Below are positions 1 through 7,779 of a DNA stretch of 64,000 nt, in pieces (positions within the stretch are counted from its first letter, which is position 1; the number at the start of each line of letters is the position of its first letter). Under the pieces are notes generated by a model that worked only from the letters and a program-made list of their open reading frames with translations, was not told the DNA's origin and did no database searches. The stretch spans positions 1,488,001 through 1,552,000 of the forward strand of contig NZ_CP121274.1 in NCBI RefSeq assembly GCF_029639405.1, in the 5' to 3' direction. Source of the stretch: Microbacterium proteolyticum (GTDB lineage: Bacteria; Actinomycetota; Actinomycetes; Actinomycetales; Microbacteriaceae). The position numbers and the translations under genes were made by a program.

Positions 1-1
1 C

Positions 2-350
2 AGCGACCGTCCTGCCCGGGATGACCGTCCCGCTCGTTCGTTCGACCGCAGCGATCGTCCGGCTCGTTCCTTCGACCGCAGCGACCGTCCGGCTCGTTCG
101 TTCGACCGCAGCGATCGTCCGGCTCGTTCCTTCGACCGTGACGACCGCCCCGCTCGTTCGTTCGACCGTAACGACCGTCCGGCTCGGTCCTTCGAGCGCC
201 GCGACGACCGTCCGGCCCGCGATGACCGTCTCGCCCGTTCGTTCGACCGCAGCGACCGTCCTGCCCGCGATGACCGCCCCGCTCGTTCGTTCGACCGTAA
301 CGATCGTCCCGCCCGCGATGACCGTCCCGCGCGGTCTTTCGAGCGTCGTG
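2..350 (+). repeat. In-frame 30-bp repeats coding an SFDR/SFER decapeptide
   Basis: About nine copies of a 30-bp unit encode the pattern S-D-R-P-A-R-S-F-D-R with small variations (SFER twice, N for S, RDD insertions). The array begins before the window. Charge alternates between Arg and Asp with regularly spaced Phe, typical of an intrinsically disordered RNA-binding tail. The unit spacing of 30 bp is broken by 21- and 15-bp inserts, so it is not a perfect tandem array. Confidence 0.85.
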
Positions 351-1675
351 ACGACCGTCCCCGCCGCACGGACGGCCCCAACCGTTCGGACTGGAACGCG
401 TCGCCGAAGCGCTCGACCGAGCACGAGCAGCGGGTCGACGTCGTGCACGAGCGCCTCCAGGCCGAGGCCGTCGATGCGGCGACCGTGACCGGTGCCGGCT
501 TCGCCGACCTGGGTCTGGGCGACAACATCGTCCGCGCGCTCGCCGGCCTCGGGGCCGAGAAGCCCTTCCCGATCCAGGCGGCCACGGTCGCGCCCATCCT
601 CGAGGGTCGCGACGTCCTCGCCCGGGGCCGCACCGGCTCCGGCAAGACGATCGCCTTCGGCGCGCCGCTCGTCGAGCGCATCCTCCGCGCCCAGGCCGGT
701 CAGCGTCGCGAGTTCGCCCGTGCGCCCAAGGCGCTCATCATGGCCCCGACGCGCGAGCTGGCCCTGCAGATCGACCGCACGGTGCAGGCCATCGCGCGCA
801 GCGTCGGCCTGTTCACCACGCAGATCTACGGCGGTGTGCCCCAGGCGCGCCAGGTCGGTGCGCTGAGGAAGGGCGTCGACATCGTCATCGGCACCCCCGG
901 TCGCATCGAAGATCTGCTGAACCAGGGCAAGCTCGACCTCTCGCAGGTGCAGGTGGCCGTGCTCGACGAGGCCGATCACATGTGCGAGCTCGGGTTCCTC
1001 GAGCCGGTCCAGCGCATCCTGCGCGCGACCGCCGAGGGTAGCCAGAAGCTGCTCTTCTCGGCCACGCTCGACCGCGAGGTCGCGGCCCTGGTCGACGAGT
1101 TCCTCGTCGAGCCGGCCGTCTACGAGGTCGCCGGCGAAGACCAGGACTCGAGCACCATCGAGCACCGCGTCCTCGTGATCGAGCACCGCGACAAGGCGCA
1201 GATCCTCGACTCGCTCGTCGACCGCGAGGGCAAGACGCTCGTCTTCGCCCGCACGCGCGCCTACGCCGAGATGCTCGCCGAGCAGTTCGACGAGGCGGGC
1301 ATCGCCGCGGTCGCCCTGCACGGTGACCTCAACCAGCAGAAGCGCACCCGCAACCTGGAGAAGCTCACCTCGGGTCGCGTGAACGTGCTCGTCGCCACGG
1401 ACGTCGCCGCGCGCGGCATCCATGTCGACGACATCGATCTGGTCATCCAGGCCGACGCCCCCGACGAGTACAAGACCTACCTGCACCGCTCCGGTCGTAC
1501 CGGTCGCGCCGGTCGCCGCGGCACCGTCGTGACGCTCATCACGCGTCAGCGTCAGCGCCGTATGACCGAGCTGCTCGATCGTGCCGAGATCGAGGCGCCG
1601 TTCGAGCCGACGCAGCTGGGTGACGACGTGCTCGAGGAGCTCGCGGGTCGTCAGCTCTCCGACGTCACGTCCTGA
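2..1675 (+). CDS. DEAD-box RNA helicase with Arg-rich repeat N-terminus (5' end outside window)
   Basis: ATP-dependent RNA helicase core, acting on structured RNA in the cytoplasm. The frame is open from the first bases of the window, so the true start lies upstream; 557 residues are visible. Residues 1-115 are copies of a decapeptide like SDRPARSFDR. The core follows: Q-motif region FPIQ near 189, Walker A TGSGKT near 211-216, PTREL near 249, DEAD near 322-325, SAT near 353, and the C-terminal motif HRSGRTGRAG. A GTG at 443 could serve as a start and would give a 410-residue helicase, but the repeat coding upstream is continuous in frame and rich in typical codons, so I treat it as part of the gene. 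DEAD-box proteins with basic disordered tails often act in cold adaptation and ribosome assembly; which role applies here is not shown. A second paralogue lies at 38077-39618. Confidence 0.9.
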   Translation, partial: SDRPARDDRPARSFDRSDRPARSFDRSDRPARSFDRSDRPARSFDRDDRPARSFDRNDRPARSFERRDDRPARDDRLARSFDRSDRPARDDRPARSFDRNDRPARDDRPARSFERRDDRPRRTDGPNRSDWNASPKRSTEHEQRVDVVHERLQAEAVDAATVTGAGFADLGLGDNIVRALAGLGAEKPFPIQAATVAPILEGRDVLARGRTGSGKTIAFGAPLVERILRAQAGQRREFARAPKALIMAPTRELALQIDRTVQAIARSVGLFTTQIYGGVPQARQVGALRKGVDIVIGTPGRIEDLLNQGKLDLSQVQVAVLDEADHMCELGFLEPVQRILRATAEGSQKLLFSATLDREVAALVDEFLVEPAVYEVAGEDQDSSTIEHRVLVIEHRDKAQILDSLVDREGKTLVFARTRAYAEMLAEQFDEAGIAAVALHGDLNQQKRTRNLEKLTSGRVNVLVATDVAARGIHVDDIDLVIQADAPDEYKTYLHRSGRTGRAGRRGTVVTLITRQRQRRMTELLDRAEIEAPFEPTQLGDDVLEELAGRQLSDVTS

Positions 1676-1684
1676 GTCGATCTC

Positions 1685-1719
1685 GAAAGCCCCGTCCGCC
1701 GTGTGCGGGCGGGGCTTTC
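1685..1719. terminator. Bidirectional hairpin terminator
   Basis: A 15-bp stem with one wobble pair (gaaagccccgtccgc paired with gcgggcggggctttc) around a 5-nt loop, lying between the convergent helicase and radical SAM genes. It starts 10 nt after the helicase stop and ends 7 nt before the other stop, and has short T/A-rich flanks on both sides. Confidence 0.75.
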
Positions 1720-1725
1720 GCCGTT

Positions 1726-3861
1726 TCAGAACAGGGTGGGTTCGCTCGCGGGGGCGACGGACGGGCGGGCGGATGCCGCCGACCCGGTGGTGCGGACGGG
1801 CCCGAGTCGCGGTGTGGTCGCCGTGCGCGCGGCGAGCCCCGGCTGCGGCCGGCCGCGCGGGTGGTCATCCTCGTCCCATCCGTCGAGGCGATGCATCCGC
1901 AGCAGCGGCTGCACGCGCTTACCGAGCCAGCGCCGGTAGGCCTGCGGTGCCTGCGCCGACACCCCCGGGTACAGACCACGGTAGGAGGAGACGAGTTCCG
2001 GGTGCTCGCGCTCGAGCCACTGCAGGAACCACTCCTTCGCCCCGGGCCGAAGGTGAAGTGCCCCGTAAACGACCCTCGTCGCGCCGGCGGCACGGATGCG
2101 CCCGAGAGCGTGGTCGAGGGCGGCGACCGAGTCGGTGAGGTGCGGGAGGATCGGCATGAGGAAGACCGTCACGCGGAACCCGGCCGCGGTCGCCGCCCGA
2201 ACGGTGTCGAGCCGCGCCTCCGCGGTGGGGGTGCCGGGCTCGAGCGATCGTTGCAGCGCATCGTCGAACACCGCGATCGACATCGCGAGCGTCACCCGCA
2301 CCTCTTTCGCCGCATCGGTGAGGAGCGGAAGGTCACGCCGGAGCAGCGTGCCCTTGGTGAGGATCGAGAACGGCGTGCGGTTCTCGGCGAGCGCATCGAT
2401 GATGTCGGGCATCAGGCGGTAGCGACCCTCGGCCCGCTGATACGGATCGGTGTTCGTGCCGAGCATCACGGGTTCCCGCGCCCACGACCCGCGCCGCAGC
2501 TCGCTGCGCAGCACGTCGGCGACGTTGATCTTCACCACGATCTGGGAGTCGAAGTCGGCCCCCGAGTCGAGGTCCAGGTACTCGTGCGTCTTGCGGGCGA
2601 AGCAGTTGTGGCTGACGACGCCGTTGGCGATGAAGTCACCCGTGCCGGTGCTGATATCGATCATGTCGATCTCGTACCCGAGGTCTTCCACAGCGATGAC
2701 GCGAAGGTCGGAGCTGGTCTTCACGGCGGTCCCCACGACGTCGAGTATCCGCGGCAGGGCAGGGCGCGCGATACGGAAGAAGCGCTGTCGCGCAGCCAGC
2801 CCGCCGCGAAGTCGAACGGAGCACACGTCGGTGGTCGTCTTGCTCTCGCGCACGGCATCGAAGCCGAAGTGTGCGAAGCCCTCCTCGATCAGATCGAGCA
2901 GTTCGATGTTCGCGTTCGAGATTCTCAGGATGCCGCGGGAGCAGGACCCCTCTGCGTCGAAGATCCCACCCAGGAATCCCGCGAGCCACTCCGAGGATCG
3001 GTGTTGCGGGACCCTGATGTGATCCTCGAGGCGGGCGATGTCCGCTGAACGCGCGGTGTGCAGAGCCGTCATCGGCCGGTATCCCTCAGGCACCGTGAAT
3101 GGGCGTTGCGTCGTCTGGATATCGAGGTCATCCATGTAGGCGCGAGTCAGCGCCAGCGGCTCCGGGTCTGCCAGCGCGAGGCGGAATCGGTGAATGTCGC
3201 GGACCCGATGTCCGTCGTCGTATTTTCGGTGAAAGATCATGCCGTCGCCGCGGATCATGCCGGTGACATACCCCTGCTTGCGGTCTTCGCTCTCGATGGG
3301 ATGAGCGATCGGGGTGCCCAGACCGAACCCCTGCAGGCGGTTCGACGTCGTCAGATAGGGGCGCTGATTCGCCCCCTGCATCGCGCCGGAGACGAACTTC
3401 CACCCTCGCTCGGTGAGGAAGCGGTGGTCAGCGCTGGCGACGATCTCCGTTCCGTCGGCCAACGTCACCCGAAAGGCGCGCTTTCTCGTGGGCCACTTGG
3501 CTGTGACCGTCGTGCGCACGAATCGGCGGTAGGCGCCCTGCTTCTGCGTGCCGATGATCTCGTCGTCGATCTTGACCTCGCGGAGAGGCACATGTCTCCC
3601 GTCGGCGGTCATGATGAGCGTGTCGGGGGACAGGCAGTAGGCACAAGCATGACTGCATCCTCGGTAGGGGTTCACCGTCCAGTCGAAAGGCATGGCCGAG
3701 GCGCCCGGGACGCGGTTGAGCGCCGTCTTGGCGAGCACTTCGTGGAAGGTCATCCCGGCGAACTCGGGAGTCGTCACCGAACGGACGAGACCGTCCATGC
3801 GCTCCATGCCGGGAAGCGCCGCCGTGTCGTCGACGCCGAGCTTCTGTCCCTGCCACCTCAT
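1726..3861 (-). CDS. Intein-containing Rv2578c-family radical SAM protein
   Basis: Precursor of 711 residues. The N-extein (1-75) reaches the first two cluster cysteines, C69 and C73; the intein occupies 76-419; the C-extein resumes at C420, which after splicing becomes the third cysteine of CxxxCxxC (C69-x3-C73-x2-C). The mature protein would be 367 residues, a radical SAM enzyme binding a 4Fe-4S cluster and S-adenosylmethionine; it resembles Rv2578c and spore photoproduct lyase-like proteins, whose substrate is not known to me. The start at 3861 follows an aggggatg stretch only 3-6 nt away; the N-terminus MRWQGQ fits the family. The AAA ATPase gene lies 44 bp upstream on the same strand, so the two may be co-transcribed. 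The C-terminal ~45 residues are Arg/Pro/Ala rich and probably disordered. Confidence 0.93.
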   Translation of the reverse strand: MRWQGQKLGVDDTAALPGMERMDGLVRSVTTPEFAGMTFHEVLAKTALNRVPGASAMPFDWTVNPYRGCSHACAYCLSPDTLIMTADGRHVPLREVKIDDEIIGTQKQGAYRRFVRTTVTAKWPTRKRAFRVTLADGTEIVASADHRFLTERGWKFVSGAMQGANQRPYLTTSNRLQGFGLGTPIAHPIESEDRKQGYVTGMIRGDGMIFHRKYDDGHRVRDIHRFRLALADPEPLALTRAYMDDLDIQTTQRPFTVPEGYRPMTALHTARSADIARLEDHIRVPQHRSSEWLAGFLGGIFDAEGSCSRGILRISNANIELLDLIEEGFAHFGFDAVRESKTTTDVCSVRLRGGLAARQRFFRIARPALPRILDVVGTAVKTSSDLRVIAVEDLGYEIDMIDISTGTGDFIANGVVSHNCFARKTHEYLDLDSGADFDSQIVVKINVADVLRSELRRGSWAREPVMLGTNTDPYQRAEGRYRLMPDIIDALAENRTPFSILTKGTLLRRDLPLLTDAAKEVRVTLAMSIAVFDDALQRSLEPGTPTAEARLDTVRAATAAGFRVTVFLMPILPHLTDSVAALDHALGRIRAAGATRVVYGALHLRPGAKEWFLQWLEREHPELVSSYRGLYPGVSAQAPQAYRRWLGKRVQPLLRMHRLDGWDEDDHPRGRPQPGLAARTATTPRLGPVRTTGSAASARPSVAPASEPTLF
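2605..3636 (-). mobile_element. Intein with LAGLIDADG homing endonuclease
   Basis: 344-residue protein-splicing element inside the radical SAM gene. Visible parts: Cys1 in CLSPDTLI at the N-splice junction; block B-like ASADHRFL with its His near residue 146 of the precursor; two dodecapeptide motifs, VTGMIRGDG near 199-207 and LAGFLGGIFDAEG near 293-305, with acidic residues in the expected places; block F/G ending IANGVVSHN, then Cys as the +1 extein residue. All residues needed for splicing and both endonuclease acids are present, so the element looks active. Residues are numbered in the precursor. Base composition is visibly less GC-rich than the exteins, for instance around 3190-3300, which fits lateral origin. 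Confidence 0.93.
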
Positions 3862-3905
3862 CCCCTAATGGGAACATGTGTTCTATGAATTGGCAAGCGC
3901 CTGCG

Positions 3906-5294
3906 TCACTGACTAGAAGAAAGAGACTCCCGTCCGCCGAGCAACAGCCGGGTCAGCGCTGCGCCGGACGACAGCAGGTCGTCGAGCGCGGCCGCGAGGT
4001 CGTCGTCGGTAGGCAGCTCGTCACCGCGGAGCGCCGCCCGCAGAACCGCGCGGCGCACCAGCTCTTTCGCGAACGAGCCGGTCGTGCCCTCGGCGCGCTC
4101 GGCGGCGGCGTGCAGCGCCTCGGCGGAGAAGGGGAGGCTGCCCGCGTAATGCTGGAACAGGCGGCGCCGGGCGGTGACATCGGGCAGGGCGATCTCGACG
4201 CCGAGGTCGACGCGGCCGGGGCGGGCCGCGAGGGCTTCCTCGAGGATCTGCACGTGGTTCGTGGTCATCACGAATGCAATGTCGGCATCCGGTTCCAGGC
4301 CGTCCAACGCGTCGAGCACGTCGAAGAGGACCGGCTCGGGGGAGTACGCGCGGTCGGCGGCGACGAGGTCGATGTCCTCGAGCACGACGAGCGCGGGCGC
4401 GAACGTGCGCGCGATCTCCGCGGCCGCGGACACGAAGCGGATGCTCGACCCGGTGAGCACGACTGCGGTGGTGCCCGGTGTGCGCGACAGCAGATGGCGC
4501 ACCGTCAGTGTCTTGCCGGTGCCGGGCGGTCCGTACAGCAGGACACCGCGCTTGAGGTGCTGCCCCGCGGCGCGCAGCACATCGCGCTGGTCGCCGATGC
4601 CCACGACGTGGTCGACGATCCTCTGCAGGACTCCGTCCGCGAGTACGACGTCGTCGGCCTCGACGGAGGGGCGGGGGAGGAACGTCGCTCCCGCGTGCGA
4701 CCCGTACTCGGTCGGCGCGAACGACAGCACCTGGCCGCGCAGCACGCTCCGCTCGACCATGAGGCGGCGGATCTCGGCGAGCGCGGCGCTCGTGGCATCC
4801 GGGTCGGATCCGAACACTTCCAGCCGTGCGGCCGGCGGCATGACGTTCGGCGAACTCGAACGCTGCACCACCGCCAGGGGGTGCCCGTCGAACGTCAGGA
4901 GCCGAACGCCGAACGCGACGACGCGTCGCTCGACGCCCGGACCGATCGCCCGCGTCTCGTACGAGATGGGGCCGGGTGCGAACCGCGCGTAGGAGGACGC
5001 CAGGAGCTCGGATGCCGAGACGTGCCACCGCTGGTCGCCGCCCGTGACGCCGATGACGCGGCCCCCGCCGACGGCCGTCAGCTCGTCGAGGGCGATGTCC
5101 GCATCCACGTACCGGTGCAGCGACAGCGACTCCGTCGTGACGGGGACGGTCGCGGCATCCACCCCCAGATGGTCGGAGATGACGTCGGCCAACGCGCTGC
5201 GTCCGTCCGCGTGGTCGTCTGCGGCGACCCTCTGCACGTGCTCCAGGTAGCGGGCAACCGTACGCAGCGCTTCGCGGTCGTGGTCGTCGATCAT
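3906..5294 (-). CDS. AAA-family ATPase (FtsH/CDC48-like ATPase domain)
   Basis: 462 residues. The first ~190 residues have no motif I can name; the C-terminal half is a classical AAA module with Walker A GPPGTGKT at 255-262, Walker B VVLEDID near 302-308, a sensor-like MTTNH near 334, and a distal arginine-containing ARPGRVD. There is no membrane segment and no protease domain, so it probably remodels or unfolds a partner protein in the cytoplasm. I chose the start at 5294 because a gggggc stretch precedes it and homology-like sequence begins there; the frame stays open far upstream as a shadow of the opposite gene. It is followed after 44 bp by the intein-bearing radical SAM gene. Confidence 0.8.
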   Translation of the reverse strand: MIDDHDREALRTVARYLEHVQRVAADDHADGRSALADVISDHLGVDAATVPVTTESLSLHRYVDADIALDELTAVGGGRVIGVTGGDQRWHVSASELLASSYARFAPGPISYETRAIGPGVERRVVAFGVRLLTFDGHPLAVVQRSSSPNVMPPAARLEVFGSDPDATSAALAEIRRLMVERSVLRGQVLSFAPTEYGSHAGATFLPRPSVEADDVVLADGVLQRIVDHVVGIGDQRDVLRAAGQHLKRGVLLYGPPGTGKTLTVRHLLSRTPGTTAVVLTGSSIRFVSAAAEIARTFAPALVVLEDIDLVAADRAYSPEPVLFDVLDALDGLEPDADIAFVMTTNHVQILEEALAARPGRVDLGVEIALPDVTARRRLFQHYAGSLPFSAEALHAAAERAEGTTGSFAKELVRRAVLRAALRGDELPTDDDLAAALDDLLSSGAALTRLLLGGRESLSSSQ

Positions 5295-5421
5295 CGTTGC
5301 CCCCCGGTCGGATTCCACCTCTCCCACCCTGCCCGGGCGGGCGCTTCCGGGCAACGGGGGATTCCGTGCCCGTCCGTGCGCCCCCTCGACCGGCCCGGAG
5401 CGGCGGGAGAGAATGGGTCGA

Positions 5422-6522
5422 GTGACTTCCTTCGATCCCGAGCTCTCGCCCCGCCGCGCCGCGCGCGCCGAGGCCGAACGGCGGGCGACGGAAGCGATCG
5501 AGGTGGTCACGCCTCCGGGAGAGCCGGTCGCGCCGATGACGCGGCGCCTGCGCCGCGATGCGCCCTCGGCCGCGGGTCTCGGCGTGCGGTGGGCTTCGCG
5601 CCCACGGCGGGTCCGTCGACGGGTGGCGGTGCTGGCGCTCGGGCTGATGGCCGTGGCCGCGGGACTCATCGCCGCGGGCATTGCGACGGCGGGAAACGTG
5701 TCCACCCCGGTGGCCGCGCCCGAGGCGGCGGCGATGGTCGGTCCACCGGCGGTGCCGGCGGAGGGCCTGCCCGTCCCGGTGATCGCCGAGGCGCCCGCAC
5801 CGACGAGCCCGTGCGACGACCCGGCGTTCACCGCCGTCCTCGCAACGGGCGACGACACCGCGACGATCGCCGCGATCGGCGGGGCGGGGGCGTTCCGGTC
5901 CGCCGTGGCATCCGGGATCGCTCCGTGCATCTCGCTGTCGGACCCGAACCGCGAATGGGTCGTGGTGAACAAGAAGCGTCCGTTCGACCCCGCCGACTAC
6001 CGGCCCGGCGACCTCGTGATGCCCGACGATGTGCGCGCCCTCAAGGAATCGGGTCTGCGCCGGACCGCGGCCGACGCGTTGACGACGCTCGTGGGCGCGG
6101 CCGCGGATGCCGGGGTGGGCGAGATCGGGTATCTCAGCGCCTTCCGCTCCTACGAGAACCAGCAGGCGACGTACGCGGATCGCGTCGCGGTCGGCGGGGT
6201 GGAAGAAGCCGACCGCGAGAGCGCGCGCGCCGGGTTCAGCGAGCACCAGTCGGGGCTGGCGGTCGACATCGTGCCGTGCAACCGGTCCTGCGGCACCCTC
6301 GATGACGTCGCCGGGTCGAGTCAGGGCGCGTGGGTGCGCGACCACGCCTGGGAGTACGGCTTCATCACCCGGTACGACGTCGGCCGCATCGACGTCACCG
6401 GGTACGAGCCCGAGGCGTGGCACCTCCGTTACATCGGGCCCGAACTCGCGAAGGCCTATCACGACGGGGGTTTCACGACGCTCGAGGAGTTCTTCGGTCT
6501 CCCGGCCGCGCCGACGTACTGA
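5422..6522 (+). CDS. D-alanyl-D-alanine carboxypeptidase, VanY/M15B family, membrane-anchored
   Basis: About 366 residues. A short basic cytoplasmic segment and one membrane helix (hydrophobic run VAVLALGLMAVAAGLIAAGI) precede an external M15 peptidase domain that trims D-Ala from peptidoglycan stem peptides. Zinc and catalytic signatures are present: SEHQSGLAVD (His and Asp ligands, encoded near 6238-6267) and EAWH (catalytic Glu and third His, encoded near 6412-6423). The start is uncertain: ATG at 5413 has only a close ggga; GTG at 5422 lies 7 nt after GAGAAT, which could be the -10 element of a leaderless transcript, so I prefer GTG. Divergent from the AAA ATPase gene, with 127 bp between starts. 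Confidence 0.85.
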   Translation: MTSFDPELSPRRAARAEAERRATEAIEVVTPPGEPVAPMTRRLRRDAPSAAGLGVRWASRPRRVRRRVAVLALGLMAVAAGLIAAGIATAGNVSTPVAAPEAAAMVGPPAVPAEGLPVPVIAEAPAPTSPCDDPAFTAVLATGDDTATIAAIGGAGAFRSAVASGIAPCISLSDPNREWVVVNKKRPFDPADYRPGDLVMPDDVRALKESGLRRTAADALTTLVGAAADAGVGEIGYLSAFRSYENQQATYADRVAVGGVEEADRESARAGFSEHQSGLAVDIVPCNRSCGTLDDVAGSSQGAWVRDHAWEYGFITRYDVGRIDVTGYEPEAWHLRYIGPELAKAYHDGGFTTLEEFFGLPAAPTY

Positions 6523-6588
6523 GCGAGTGGATGCCGGAGTGAGCGGCCGGTCGGCGGGGCGCCGCTTCACGGGTGCCCGGCCGAGACG

Positions 6589-7620
6589 TCAGTGGTTCGC
6601 CGACACCGTGCGCGGTGGACTCGCGCTGCTCTCCCGGATGACGAGGGACGGTGTGACGGCGGAGTCCTGCGCACGCTCGCCCGAGGCGAGCCACTGTTCG
6701 AGAAGCCCGAAGGTGCGGCGCCCCAGGTCGACGAAGTCCTGCTGGACGGTCGTCAGCGACGGATTCCACATGCGCGCGAAGGGCTGATCGTCGAAGCCGA
6801 CGATGCTGATGTCGTCGGGGATCCGCCGTCCGCCCTCCTGGAACGCCCGCGCCGCGCCGATGGCGAGTTCGTCGTTTCCGCAGAGGAGAGCGGTGAGTCC
6901 CGGTACCCCGAGCAGTCCGCGCGCCGTGTCGTAGCCCGAGGTGGGGGAGTAGTCGGCCTGCACCAGCGCGGGCACCGCCGCGCCGGCATCCTCGAGCGCC
7001 TTCCGCCACCCCCAGGCGCGGCCGCTGCGGGGCCGTGTCGCGGGGATGGCCAGATGATGGACGGTCTCGTGGCCGAGGGACAGGAGGTAACGCGTCGCTT
7101 CGTAGCCGCCGGCGTAGTCGTCGAGGAACGCGTGCGGCGTCGTGCCGCGCGCACGACGCGCGCCCGCGGCGGCGACCACGGGCAGGCTCGTCGGCATCGC
7201 GGCCAGGGTCTTGACCCCGACCTCGTCGAACTCGATGACGATCGCGCCGGCGAGGGTCTGCGAGAGGGTGCCGTCGACGGCCCGGGCGAGCTCGGCCGGA
7301 TCGCCCGACTCGACGACCGCGATCATGATGACGTATCCCGCGGCGCGTGCCGCCTCCTCGATTCCCTGCAGCGTCGCGGCGTAGCCGTAACGGATGGTGT
7401 TGCGGGCGAAGACGGCGATCGTGGAGCTGCGACCGCGCACCAGGGACTGGGCGGCCGCATTGGGCCGGTACCCCAGCTCCTGGACGGCGGCCTCGACCTT
7501 GGAGCGGAGGCGGTCGCTCACGCGCGTGCGGCCCGAGAGGACGCGCGAGACCGTGGACACGCTGACGTCGGCTTTGGCGGCGACGTCGACGATCCCCGGG
7601 ACGTCGCGTTCGATCGGCAT
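6589..7620 (-). CDS. LacI-family transcriptional repressor of the adjacent galactoside locus
   Basis: 343 residues. An N-terminal LacI helix-turn-helix (VDVAAKADVSVSTVSRVLSG) and hinge (YRPNAAAQSL) are followed by a periplasmic-binding-like sugar sensor domain with the usual IPDDISIVGFDD motif. The start at 7620 (ATG) has agg eight nt upstream; a GTG at 7626 is too close to that site. Divergent from the GH36 gene. A perfect 14-bp palindrome lies 13 bp upstream of this start, and two more copies of the half site lie in the galactosidase promoter, so it likely represses both itself and the operon, with a galactoside as inducer; the inducer is inference. Confidence 0.9.
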   Translation of the reverse strand: MPIERDVPGIVDVAAKADVSVSTVSRVLSGRTRVSDRLRSKVEAAVQELGYRPNAAAQSLVRGRSSTIAVFARNTIRYGYAATLQGIEEAARAAGYVIMIAVVESGDPAELARAVDGTLSQTLAGAIVIEFDEVGVKTLAAMPTSLPVVAAAGARRARGTTPHAFLDDYAGGYEATRYLLSLGHETVHHLAIPATRPRSGRAWGWRKALEDAGAAVPALVQADYSPTSGYDTARGLLGVPGLTALLCGNDELAIGAARAFQEGGRRIPDDISIVGFDDQPFARMWNPSLTTVQQDFVDLGRRTFGLLEQWLASGERAQDSAVTPSLVIRESSASPPRTVSANH

Positions 7621-7633
7621 TCGCACAGCCTAT

Positions 7634-7647
7634 GACCAACGTTGGTC
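7634..7647. promoter_or_regulatory. LacI-type operator 1, perfect palindrome
   Basis: GACCAACGTTGGTC, a perfect 14-bp palindrome with central CG, typical of LacI/GalR operators. It lies 13 bp upstream of the repressor start and probably mediates autoregulation. Confidence 0.8.
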
Positions 7648-7686
7648 CACGGTCGCGAGGACTTTCCCTTCGGCGGCTGCGAAAAC

Positions 7687-7704
7687 TTTGACCAACGTTT
7701 GCAG
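7687..7704. promoter_or_regulatory. LacI-type operator 2
   Basis: TTTGACCAACGTTTGCAG, identical over 18 bp to operator 3 and sharing the half site GACCAACGTT with operator 1. Its right end contains the proposed -35 hexamer TTGCAG of the galactosidase promoter. Confidence 0.8.
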
Positions 7705-7727
7705 AGCGGCGGAGGCCATGCTAATTT
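7699..7727 (+). promoter_or_regulatory. Promoter of the GH36/ABC operon
   Basis: TTGCAG at 7699-7704, a 17-bp spacer, and TAATTT at 7722-7727. The expected start site near 7734 falls in the centre of operator 3, so repressor bound there would block initiation. Confidence 0.7.
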
Positions 7728-7742
7728 GACCAACGTTTGCAG
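7725..7742. promoter_or_regulatory. LacI-type operator 3
   Basis: Second exact copy of TTTGACCAACGTTTGCAG, centred 38 bp from operator 2 and overlapping the -10 element and likely transcription start. Confidence 0.8.
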
Positions 7743-7779
7743 GACGATCCGACGATGGATCAAGGAAGGCGAAGAGGCT

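Noticed and set aside
1..350. Possible CRISPR array because of regular 30-bp repeats
   Set aside because: Repeats are contiguous, in frame with the helicase, imperfect and without spacers; no cas genes are near.
21..488. Open frame of 155 codons over the first repeats
   Set aside because: It is a shifted reading of the Arg-rich repeats; the helicase frame runs through the same DNA without stops and continues into the helicase core.
1861..3048. Long plus-strand frame opposite the intein/radical SAM gene
   Set aside because: Antisense shadow; no ribosome site and no recognisable domain.
3876..6305. 809-codon plus-strand frame across the AAA ATPase and VanY region
   Set aside because: Crosses the intergenic region and runs antisense to the ATPase and out of frame with VanY; Arg-rich composition typical of a high-GC shadow.
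7642..7779. 46-codon N-terminal extension of the alpha-galactosidase
   Set aside because: It would start inside the operators and before the promoter -10; the GTG at 7780 lies after the promoter and matches the GH36 N-terminus.
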